Assembly (NCBI GenBank): GCA_009746045.1 | Contig: RPFO01000261.1 | Location: forward strand, 12,501-76,500 | Source: Mesostigma viride | Taxonomy: Eukaryota; Streptophyta; Mesostigmatophyceae; Mesostigmatales; Mesostigmataceae | DNA length: 64,000 nt | Reading direction: 5' to 3' | Shown here: positions 36,901 to 47,800 of the stretch, piece by piece | How the letters are laid out: each line of letters starts with the position of its first letter | How positions within the stretch are numbered: the first letter of the stretch is position 1 | The notes under the pieces: generated by a model | Databases searched by the model: none | What the model was told of the DNA's origin: nothing | What the model saw: only the letters and a program-made list of their open reading frames with translations | Position numbers and translations under genes: made by a program

Positions 36901-39572
36901 TACGCAGTACGGCAACGTGCACATACCCAGTAGAGCGGCGTGCACTCTACGGCAACATGCACATACCCAGTAGAGCGGCGTGCACTCTACGCAGTACGGC
37001 AACTTGCACATACCCAGAAGAGCGGCGTGCACTCTACGCAGTACGGCAACGTGCACATACCCAGTAGAGCGGCGTGCACTCGGCGGCAACGTGCGCATAC
37101 CCAGTAGAGCGGTGTGCACTCTGCGCAGTACGGCAACGTGCACATACCCAGTAGAGCGGCGTGCACTCTGCGCAGTACGGCAACGTGCACATACCCAGTA
37201 GAGCGGCGTGCACTCTGCACAGTACGGCAATGTGCCCATACCCAGTAGAGCGGCGTACACTCTGCGCAGTACAGCAACGTGCCCATACCCAGTAGAGCGG
37301 CGTGCACTCTACGCAGTACGGCAACGTGCACATACCCAGTAGAGCGGTGTGCACTCTGCGCAGTACGGCAACGTGCGCATACCCAGTAGAGTGGCGTGCA
37401 CTCTGCGCAGTACGGCAACGTGCACATACCCAGTAGAGCGGCGTGCACTCTACGCAGTACGGCAACGTGCACATACCCAGTAGAGCGGCGTGCACTCGGC
37501 GGCAACGTGCCCATACCCAGTAGAGCGGCGTGCACTCTGCGCAGTACGGCAACGTGCACATACCCAGTAGAGCGGCATGCACTCTACGCAGTACGGCAAC
37601 TTGCACATACCCAGTAGAGCGGCGTGTACTCGGCGGCAGCCCTGCCAACCCACCCCTTGACACCTACCCGGTATGGTGGCTGCAGGCCCACTTGGGAGTA
37701 GATGCCGACGGCGACATACGCACAGGCCGCCACCAGCAAGATGAGGAGGAACTGCGCGGATGAGGGGGGGCAAGGGGGCAAGGGGGCATAAGGGGGAGTG
37801 AAGGGGGTCCAAGGGTCCAAGGGTCCAAGGGGGACAAGGCGACAAGGGGGACAAGGGGGCCAATTAGGGGGCCAAGGGGGCCAAGGGGGCCAATTAGGGG
37901 GCCAAGGGGGCCAAGGGGGCCAAGGGGGCCAATTAGGGGGCCAAGGGGGCCAAGGGGGCCAAGGGGGCCAAGGGGGCCAAGGGGGCCAAGGGGGTCAAGG
38001 GGGCCAAGGGGGCCAAGGGGCACGCGCACAGGCAGCAGCGGTCAGGCCACGCGACAACGCCGCCCAAGCCACAATAAGCACACGTCGACGACTATTGACA
38101 AATGCAAGGTTGGCGCGCAACTGTTGGTAAATGGCTGGCAACGACGAAATAGTTGGACAATGCAAAGGGTGGTCTGTGCATATGGCGGAGTGCCCATGAG
38201 CCCTCATCCCTGAGGCCCACACCCCCGCTGGCACAAACTGGTACTACATGTGCGATTATTTTCTATCGACCCTGCGCAAGAGTTTAGGCAACACCCTTGG
38301 AAGCAGGAGAATGTGTGGGTGCAAACGCAGGGCCCTGCCTTGTGATCAAATTCGGTTCTTGGGTTCGTGTAATGTTGCAGCTGTCAGCACGCCGTGCATC
38401 TGCAAGCAGGCCGTACTTGCCCAGTTGGATGGCTGCGTGCGTAAAGCATGCAGGATGAGAGGCATGACCTGGCCCGGGCAGCATGACCCCTGCTGACCAG
38501 ACGACTGGGTGCTGCTGGCACCCTGCCCGCTGTGGGTTTCATCACAAGTGGTCACTGGTGCGTCGCTGTGGAAAAACAGTTCCCCATGCGCAAGGTTGCC
38601 AAGGTGCTACGGCCTGCTCTCTCCATGCCATGATGTTACGGACTGCTCTCTCCATGCTTACAAGGCGTAGGCGTGCGTACAGCTCAGCACCGGCGCTCCA
38701 GGTAAGCTCTTGTCGGACTGCCACCTCGTTGTCGTACCACCTAGTCCAGCAGCTACACGCTGCCAACCACCACCGTTGACCCTGTGGATGCCCCCAGGTC
38801 CTGCTGCCTCCCACCCATGTGCTTGCCCTCCCTCAAGGCTCCTGCCACGCGTGCATGGCCACGACGGGGCAACTCACCAGCTTGTCGCGATAGCTGCTGC
38901 GCTGGAGCGCTGTGTGTGGGGGCAGCCGCCAATGGGCTTCGATGGATGAACCCTGGGGGAGCAAGGGCAGGGCACAGAGGAGTGAGCAGAGCATGCAAGG
39001 GTAGAGGCATCTTGCCAGGTGAGGGAAAGGCTGGTTATGCCTGCCTGCTCGTGCACGGATTCGTCGTCCAAGGCAACAGGCATGGGTGGGGCTCCAACCC
39101 ACCATACATGCATGCCATCCCACCATACATGCATGGGCACCAGCTTCCTGTCTGCATCTACCCCTCACATCCACCTGTAGGAGTCACCGGCCCTGCATTG
39201 TCGCAGTCTGCATATTGCTGCTAAGGCATCGGGGAGCCATGCCGTTGATGAGTGGGTGCCACCCCCCTGTGCTCACGGGTCCCACAAGGACAGGGTGGGG
39301 TGCGTGCCACCCCATGTGCCGCGCGCACCCATGTGTGGTTAGGCCCCGTCTCAAGCGCTGGCACGCACCTGGGTATGGGTTCCTAGCCCGCTCTTGGCCC
39401 CTCCCTTGCCGGTGCCTGCGATTCCCGGCCCCCTTTCCCCCCACGAGTCCTTGGGCGTGAACGGGGGCGTGCTGGTGGCCAGCTCCATGTGGCCCTGCTT
39501 CGTGCTGTACTTGCCGCCGTCAACCGTGGGCAGCGGGTGGATGGGCGCGCCCTGTGACGTTGTTGGTGGCAT
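24919..39572 (-). CDS. Choline-transporter-like protein (SLC44/CTL family), 16 exons
   Basis: Exons (5' to 3'): 39572-39369, 38952-38878, 37751-37668, 33924-33814, 33307-33185, 32545-32506, 31894-31801, 31085-30895, 30093-29997, 29681-29592, 28956-28866, 27067-26995, 26591-26510, 26180-26083, 25545-25454, 25224-24919. All have GT-AG junctions with matching phase, giving 616 residues, normal for CTLs. Residues 1-93 are a disordered cytosolic N-terminus; TM1 is near 94-111; an extracellular loop carries Cys residues and an NGT site. About nine further helices include the family signatures GNYIAHTVAAGVGATWYF (308-326), RSLTTSLGSVARGSFF (340-355), NVYSFTM, then IAMKGKGY (from 401). The C-terminus is acidic/basic and cytosolic. 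CTLs move choline or related amines across membranes; substrate here is inferred. In-frame upstream ATGs (39599, 39623) make the start uncertain. The acceptor of exon 11 is pyrimidine-poor. Confidence 0.88.
27341..28720. repeat. 9-bp satellite (AGAGCAAAC) in transporter intron 11
   Basis: About 153 units. To about 28503 the unit is AACAGAGCA with almost no variation; from 28512 on it becomes AAATCGAGC, after a short mixed block. The length is a multiple of three, so repeat peptides (Arg-Ala-Asn, Glu-Gln-Thr and antisense Cys-rich) appear open for over 500 codons. These are artefacts inside an intron. Confidence 0.97.
30446..30580. repeat. 31-bp minisatellite, about 4 copies
   Basis: The unit begins GGCAGTCGTGGGATGGAGCC. 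Copies differ only at a C/T in CATG(C/T)CTTGAA. It lies in the transporter intron between the exons at 30093 and 30895. Confidence 0.95.
35161..37639. repeat. 40/47-bp minisatellite with higher-order structure, 2.5 kb
   Basis: The basic unit runs from GCAGTACGGCAACGTGCAC through CCCAGTAGAGCGGCGTGC to ACTCTAC (47 bp); a 40-bp form lacks GCAGTAC. Marker variants (AGAAGAGGGGCGTACAC; CACTCGGCGGCAACG) recur in the same order at intervals of about 268 bp, so blocks of units were duplicated together. The array fills the 5' end of transporter intron 3, starting about 30 bp past its donor. Confidence 0.97.
37757..38030. repeat. 9-bp CCAAGGGGG array with AATTA variants
   Basis: Repeats of CAAGGGGGC, with CAATTAGGGGGC variants at regular places. 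In the transporter (minus) sense it is a pyrimidine-rich (GCCCCCTTG)n run ending just before the acceptor of exon 3, so it may act as or extend the polypyrimidine tract. Confidence 0.95.
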
Positions 39573-41876
39573 GGACGACAAGTAGCCAACGTGAGGCATG
39601 TCAGAACAGAGCGATTGCATGGCCTGGCAAGCAGCGGGCGAGGATGCATTCTGCAAACCGGCGCTGCACCAAACCGGCGCTACACCAAACTGGAGAGCCG
39701 CTGTGGAGGCCAGGGGGGGCATGGGCGGGGGTTGGGGGGCGCAGAAGCAGGGAAGGCACAAGCTCGTGCAGGTGTGCACAAGGTGCTACTAAATGGAAGC
39801 TGCGAGCGCCCTCGTGTTCCTGAATACATCCTTGCTCGTAATTTTGAAAAAGTATATAATCATCCAGGCAACCAGCCCAGGCCTGAAATTTCGAAGATCC
39901 TGGCCAAGGAAGCTAACTCATGTCTTTATGTAATAATGACTCGTACAGGATGACGGGGACGAGGTGAACATGTGTGGCAGTGTCGGTTATGCAATGGATG
40001 GCGAACACTGTGGCAGTGTAGGATACACAATGAATGGCTGATGTTCAGAGCGAGACATAGACGGTTTAGTTACAAACAACATCGCGTGATCAGTGCGTGC
40101 GTCCCAGCGCCCAGGAGTGTGCTGTTGTATCACAGCTGCGATTGCTCTATGGTATATGCATTCACACCAGTGAGGGAGATTACCGTTTTTCCCATTCTGG
40201 CGAAGGCTGCAAAAAGGCTCAACGTTTAACAGCCACAGTGACAGAAGCTGTGGCAGGATCCAGGCGTCCGCCGCCCATTACCGTCATATTATGATCGTTA
40301 ACAGGGTTTGAAACACGTGACTTTCTTCAGGCGTTTTAAAGGCATAATTTTTTGACGACGCTTAATTGAGCGATGCGGGTGGCCGGCTAAGAGGGATGCA
40401 AACGTTCAGCTATTACACGGTCAAGCCCTAGCCTGACCCGGTAATCTGACGACTAGAATTGTCTACCTGCAGCATGTCAAGGGACAGCGATGATATCAAA
40501 CAAGCTAGTGATCCCGCCAGCAGGCCAAGATTCTGAGAAGAGCTTTTGATCGGCATGAGCAACCCGTTCTGCAATAATGTGATGGCGACCTAATAATGTC
40601 GCTGAGCATTCTCGGCAGAATGGCCAGCAAATCTTCCGTCATCACGAAATGCTTTGCATTATGCTCCACCAAGGGGCATTAGTGTCAAGGCGACCTTCAA
40701 GCTTGCGCAGAAAGCCAGCAGTTTCGAACGTGGTGCATAATCCACTGCTGCATTTTGTCAGTGCGATGAAAATGCATGTACCACACGGTACATTTGTCAG
40801 TGTTTATTTTCGACAACTGCAGGTGTGGCTACTGGCTAGATCTTTGCCACGTTTTTTGGCTCATTATTTATATCTATTATGTGTCCTGGAGGCTAGGCTG
40901 GTAACTAGTAAATAGTAAATATAGGTAGCCTCTTTTCACATACGTTAAATATAACCATTTCACATACGTCACTTTATAGTTTACAGGTATGTGTCAGGCG
41001 ATATATACGATAATCAGTACGTATGAAGAGATACTTTTGTGGTAAAAACGCCAAATCTCTGCTGCCCATGTGCGGCGTGGGCCTCAACAGGCAACAACAA
41101 CAACAACAACAACAAAAACACCAAGTGTGGTACAGTACTGTAGTTTCGTTATAAACCTGCAACAGTCGGCGAAGCTCAACCCTTTCGGTGCTAAGTATCT
41201 TGAAATATATACTCGCCTAAGACAAATCATCCCGTACTGTTGTTCGCAGCCTATCTCTGCTGCCCGAGCATGTGCGGCGTGGCCACGTGGGCAACAACAA
41301 CAATAACAGAGGGCTGGCTGAGTTTCAGCAGTCAGCACAACTTGGCAGCGTGGGAATCAAAACATCAAGCTCCGAGTGAACAAGTCAACACTCAACAGAC
41401 AACATTGGCACTTTGGCAGCGCTTGTGGCAGAGATCAGCAGCCAGTATTGAAGGCATTAGGACCGTTCACGGCACCTACAGTACTGTAGCAGCGTGGGTG
41501 CCAAGTAATGGGAAACGGCCATTGGGGACTGGGTCAACAAATTGGGAAACTGGGAACGTCGAAAGGGTCGGGGTAAAATACAGTACCTAGAAGCCAGGTA
41601 GAAGCCCACGTTTTCCCTAGACCTAGAAGGGATGACCTAGAAGGGTCATGAACAATGGGGGGTAGAAAAATATATGCCGTCACGACAGCGAGGCATTGCC
41701 TGCAAATTGCTGACCTAAATGTTTTTTCAAGTGGACAGTCCTACGCGCCTTGAGTCGATGTCTTGCAGATGCCGCCGGCGTTGTCAGTTCCTAAAGAGAT
41801 ACAGCAGATTACCTCTTCGTGATCATAGTTTGGGTCTTGAATCACACTTGATGGATCTCGAATGGTGATGGGGTAA
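39573..41876. other. Divergent intergenic region (transporter / DUF936)
   Basis: 2.3 kb between two genes transcribed away from each other; promoters of both must lie here or in unseen 5' exons. It contains an imperfect duplication of about 50 bp, each copy ending in a (CAA)n run (about 41055-41120 and 41250-41310). No TATA box stands out, and no gene is supported. Confidence 0.45.
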
Positions 41877-44800
41877 ATGAACTTTGGTACAGCATCGGCA
41901 ATGCTTACCAAGCGGGCAGTGGGCCGCTTGCTGCTGCTTGGGGACTGTGAGGGCAGAATTCCTCTACCCGTCTGCACGGTGCAGGTGGGCATTTTGCTCG
42001 TATTTCCTATTTGATGTCAACATGCTCGATTTCTTGATTATCACCTGCTTCACTCGAGACAAACCTTTTCCCCCGAGGTGTTTGAAAGGCCTTACGCTAA
42101 AGGAAAGTTGAGAGACCCTCTTGCGATCACGTCTATTCAGTAAGAGCGATGATTGCGGATGTGGGGTGCCGTGCATACCATGTAGAGTAAACATCACCTT
42201 CTAACGTACCGCGTCGAGCAACAGTGACATCATTTATCTCTGCTACAAATCACCACCCCAGCCTTGTCAGGCCGAGCATGTCCTTGCTAAACAGCTGCAT
42301 GTTCGTGCCGAACTCTCTCCTCGACCTAATCCCCGTTCCAAATTTATCATCTCGTGGACATCTTACATGCGCCCTCGCCGCGCTGCCGTACACTACGGCA
42401 AGCAGGTGCTGGCCATCATCCCCGTGCTGACGGATGAGGACAGCTACATGAGTGACACGTTCCTGCTCAAGGTGGGTGGCCCCATTCCTTGCTGCCCATC
42501 GCGCCGTGTGGTTTGTTCCGAGGGTTGACGCGACAGGTCCCTAGCGTTGCAGCACACAGGCACTTCTGCTGTCTTGTTTGATGGAGCCATGGTGTGGTGG
42601 CATGGCGTGGCGTGTCTCTAGCAATAGCCGGTGCAGCTGTTGTGGTATGCTTGTGCCCGCACCACCCACGTGTGCGGTGAGACATGCCATTGATCGGGTC
42701 AGCAGTCGCACGCAGGGGTGGGCACGTTGCCACGCGCTTGCAGGGGGGAAGGGATGATTGCGGTGTTCGAGGCACCACTGCGTGCTCCCACGTAGCGGTT
42801 GGGGCAACCGGTGTGTCGGTGGCAAGCTCAGCTTCTTGGAGGCGGGTTGTCAGCCGGGATGGCACTGTGGCCACCCACCCCACGCTGGACTGCGCGCGAT
42901 GTGACCGTGATCGCTTCAGCTGTCCCACACACTTGCTTGCTTGCGCCCGCGGCTTGCAGCGCTACCCGCAACAGTCTGGGTGTGCACTCCAGGGTCACTG
43001 GACATGCGGCATGCTGTGCAGGGCATGCGTTCCCACTCCATTGGCTGCCGTGGCCCCGCTTGTAACATGCGGTGTGGCTCTAGCTGCGTGTGAACCCTGG
43101 CGGCCTCCATGTCATGACAGTGCGGTGCTGGCCATGTCATGACAGTGCGGTGCTGGGCATGTCATGACAGTGCGGTGCTGGGCATGTCATGACAGTGCGG
43201 TGCTGGCCATGTCATGACAGTGCGGTGCTGGCCATGTCATGACAGTGCGGTGCTGGGCATGTCATGACAGTGCGGTGCTGGGCTTGTCATGACAGTGCGG
43301 TGCTGGGCATGTCATGACAGTGCGGTGCTGGCCATGTCATGACAGTGCGGTGCTGGCCATGTCATGACAGTGCGGTGCTGGCCATGTCATGACAGTGCGG
43401 TGCTGGGCATGTCATGACAGTGCGGTGCTGGCCATGTCATGACAGTGCGGTGCTGGCCATGTCATGACAGTGCGGTGCTGGCCATGTCATGACAGTGCGG
43501 TGCTGGGCATGTCATGACAGTGCGGTGCTGGCCATGTCATGACAGTGCGGTGCTGGCCATGTCATGACAGTGCGGTGCTGGCCATGTCATGACAGTGCGG
43601 TGCTGGCCATGTCATGACAGTGCGGTGCTGGGCATGTCATGACAGTGCGGTGCTGGCCATGTCATGACAGTGCGGTGCTGGCCATGTCATGACAGTGCGG
43701 TGCTGGGCATGTCATGACAGTGCGGTGCTGGGCATGTCATGACAGTGCGGTGCTGGCCATGTCATGACAGTGCGGTGCTGGGCATGTCATGACAGTGCGG
43801 TGCTGGGCATGTCATGACAGTGCGGTGCTGGCCATGTCATGACAGTGCGGTGCTGGGCATGTCATGACAGTGCGGTGCTGGCCATGTCATGACAGTGCGG
43901 TGCTGGCCATGTCATGACAGTGCGGTGCTGGGCATGTCATGACAGTGCGGTGCTGGGCTTGTCATGACAGTGCGGTGCTGGCCATGTCATGACAGTGCGG
44001 TGCTGGCCATGTCATGACAGTGCGGTGCTGGCCATGTCATGACAGTGCGGTGCTGGCCATGTCATGACAGTGCGGGGGCCCAAAGTGCGGTGGCCCACGG
44101 GGCATGCCCACAGTTCGGTTGGTGCCCAAGGGGAAGCAGGGTAGGGAGGTTGGGGGGAGGCATGCTGGTTGAAAAGCTAATTAGTAATAAGATCTGCTTA
44201 TAGCTTGGCATCAGTGCCGCACACGAGGTGTGCGAAGCCCCTGTCCTTGCGCCGGCTTGGATGTGTGCGTTCACCTGAGCTTGCATGAGAACGCGGCCTC
44301 CTTTCTCCATGGGTGGCGTGGCTGCATGTTCATCGGCATGTCATCATCTGCGGGGGGGTTTCTGCGCGTTTTCCTGTCCGTGTGTGTCAGCAGATATCAG
44401 ATGGCGACGAGGCGACCTACGTGCTGCTGGACACGCGCCACAGGGACCTCATATACAGGTGGGTGCTGCGACGGCACACCCAAGTGGGTGGTAATGACCT
44501 TCTGTGCTGGTGGGTGCTGCAGCAAAGCTACCACTAGGCCCACCACGGTCACCACCAGCACCGCATTCACCACCAGGCCCACCGCACGCACCACTGGGCC
44601 CACCGCGCCTTGCCGTATCCTTATCGCCGCATCTGAGCACACGCCCATTTCCCCTCCCTCCGGCACGTCTGGACGCCCACCCTCCTAACACTACCCCTCA
44701 ACGCCACCACCCCTTGGCCCCCACTATTGCGCCTGCCATGCATGTCGCTGCTCACATTGCTGCTCATGTTGCCGTGCATGTTCCCACCAGTGACGCGCTG

Positions 44801-47800
44801 GGCCTGGGCAAGATGATCACCATCGGCGGGTTCCTGGCGTCGCGGCCACTGCCCATCGCCACCGAGGTGGAGGTGGTCAGTGACGCAATGGACTGCATCG
44901 GCAGGTAGGGCGCGATGTGGCTCGATGGCGAGGGGTTGGGAAGGAACGCAGGGCGGACAAGGCTGGATGGTGGGTGGGTGGGTGGGTGGGTGGGTGGGTG
45001 GGTGGGTGGGTGGGTGGGTGGGTGGGTGGGTGGGTGGGTGGGTGGGTGGGTGGGTGGGTGGGTGGGTGGGTGGGTGGGTGGGTGGGTGGGTGGGTGGGTG
45101 GGTGGGTGGGTGGTGGGTGGGTGGGTGGGTGGGTGGGTGGGTGGGTGGGTGGGTGGGTGGGTGGGTGGGTGGGTGGGTGGGTGGTGGGTGGGTGGGTGGG
45201 TGAGTGGGTGGATGTTTGTGGGTTAGTTAAGAAAGGGGGAGAAAGTAAGATAATAGATATATTGCACCAAGGCGGGGTTATTCTGTGCTGTGCATGCGTG
45301 AGTGTGCAACTTTTTGTGAGGTGCTTGGGTGCTATGGCCATAATTGGCGGCCGCTATGGCTCAGAAAGACTGCCCCAGGTGGGGCAACCGCTCATAGAGG
45401 TTTATGCACTGGGGATGCTGCTGATTGCAATCTATTTTCCAAGAATTTGCTTGTGGAATTCTCATGGGCTGTGAGGGTGCGGCCTGAAATGCCACTTTCC
45501 TCGCCCCCAAGATTGCTCTAATGCAAGAAAATATATATACATTAGCAATAATACTAAACTTAAAAAGCCGTGCTATTGTAAATCCTCATTAAATGAACTA
45601 GTCTGGGTTAAAGGACCCTTCCATCGTCCGGACCTAACTTTAGTAGAAGTTTTGTTTCCGCAGCATCAACATTCTGAACCTCCGTCAGGGGTGTGGACAG
45701 AGCGCACTTGCGGGAAGCGGCAAGCTGACATTGGCGGGTGGAGTCTGTCCCCTCCGCGTTCCCTCCTCGTCCCCCCCCCCCCTCTTCCCCTTCCCCCCAG
45801 CCCCGAGGAGCTTGCCTGGATGGCGGCCGAGCTTCCATCCATCTTGGCGCAGGTGGCCGCCAGTGCCAGGCGGCGGCGAGGGAAGAGCGCGCCCGCCCAC
45901 ACAGTGACCACGCCCCACGGGATGCAGGCCGCGGCCACCCCCAGTGATGGCCGCCTGCAGCAACCACAGCTCAAACCCACAGCAGGCCCTGTTAGTTCCG
46001 CAGCGCTGGTGCGTGCACAAGCAGCTGCAGGGCCCGGTGTGGGAGCGGAGCGGTCACAGGGCGTGGTGATGGCAGCAGCGGGCCCTGCAGCAAATGACGC
46101 CCTCGGCCCAACTGCCCCCGTGGCAGAAGCCAGCAGTTCTAGTGACGGCCCCCACTGGGTTCCGCAGGTGCAGGCGGAGGTGCTGTCCCCCCGCTCACCT
46201 CGCTCGCGCTGGGCCCTCGGCCATATCGACTCGGTACGCGTGGGTGGGCTGTGCTGCGCGGTGGGCAACACTTTGGTGGGGGGGTTGTGGGTGGGCAGTG
46301 CTGCGCGGTGGGCAACGCTTTGGTGGGGGGGTTGTGGGCAGGCAGTACTGCGCGGTGGGCAAGATGTTGGTGGGGGGGTTGTGGGGGGGCAATACTGCGT
46401 GGTGGGCAACGCTTTGGTGGGGGGGTTGTGGGTGGGCAACCTGCACGATGGGTTCATGGGGTGGGGGCCATGTCACTATGGCTGCCATGCTCTCCGATTG
46501 TGCTTTCTGTGCTGCTCCTCCTGCTGCCACCGGCACCGTTCTTTAGGCTCTTCTTCCTTGCTAAAGACCACTTGTGCATGTATCCTCACGCCTGTGTACC
46601 TGCCACCTCTTCCCTTGTTCTGCCGCACGTTCCCTTTGGCACCCTCAGGCGAGGTTTGCGCTGCGCTGCTCCCGCGTGGCTCCCCCCAGCACTGATGCGG
46701 ACACCTCACGCAGCCTGGTGGAAGATGGCTGCAGTACTAGTTCGGGTGGCAGCAGCGCCGCGACGCCCTCTGCGCTGAGCTCCCCCACCGCCCCGTCCTT
46801 TGTGGCGGATGCGACGTCCTTTGTCGCCGACTCGCTGTCCTCGCCCTCGCGCTCGACGACCGCCGATATGCCCACGCACGCATGGCCGCCCGACCAGCGG
46901 GGCATGGGCTCGGTGCTATCAACCGACACAGTGCGTGTTGGGGATGGAATGGCATGCTTGGACATGGTAGAAGGGAGGATGTCCAGGGCAGGAATGAAGG
47001 GATGGCGTGATATGTGACGGGGCGTGCATCATGTACTGGGAAATGTGGGGGATGCAGGGATTGAGGATGGGTGGAGCGATGGAGGGAGGGAGGGAGGGAG
47101 GGAGGGAGGGAGGGAGGGAGGGAGGGAGGGAGGGAGGGAGGGAGGGAGGGAGGGAGGGAGGGAGGGAGGGAGGGAGGGAGGGAGGGAGGGAGGGAGGGAG
47201 GGAGGGAGGGAGGGAGGGAGAGAGGGAGGGAGGGAGAGAGGGAGGGAGGGCGGGCTTGTCGAGGCAACTGTTGGCGTAGTGGATGTAGTGCGGATCGTAC
47301 GTCACCTGTGCACCCATAAAGGATGTGCAGTATGGGCCTGCATGCGTAGGAGTTCTGCCTGACGTACCTTGCATGTGATGTGCAACCTGCCCTCCTGGTG
47401 TCCGATGCATGTCAGCTCTTGAAGCATGGCAGATTCTCCCTAGCCCGCCAGTCCACCTTTTTAGTCCGCCAGCTGTATCCTGCGCTCTGCCAGCCAGCCT
47501 TGTAGTGAAGGCGGTTCAAGTCTCCCTGCCTCTCCCTCCCCTGCTGCCTGCTTACCTTTTCCATGTCTACCGCTGGCCCCTGCTGCCTGCTTACTTCTTC
47601 CATCGCCCCTTCTTCCATGTCTACTGGGGGTGTCCCCTATGTGTCAATAGGCGCTGTCCAACCATACGACGGGAAGTCTTACGGGGTACTCCCCCGACTT
47701 CCCCATGCCGCGCGCCGCCCCCGGCCATGGGAAGCCAACGGAGGGTGCAAGAGAGCCCGTCGCGCTGCCAGCGCCTTCGGCAGCAACCCCATGGGAGGTG

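Noticed and set aside
34741-37663. Possible CRISPR array or repeat protein in the 40/47-bp array
   Set aside because: There are no unique spacers between repeats, the genome is eukaryotic, and units abut directly; it is a minisatellite.
41741-41992. Protein-like minus frame (FIYPITIRDPSSV)
   Set aside because: Overlaps exon 1 of the DUF936 gene on the plus strand, which has an in-frame upstream stop, a good donor and family similarity. Kept only as a doubt about exon 1.
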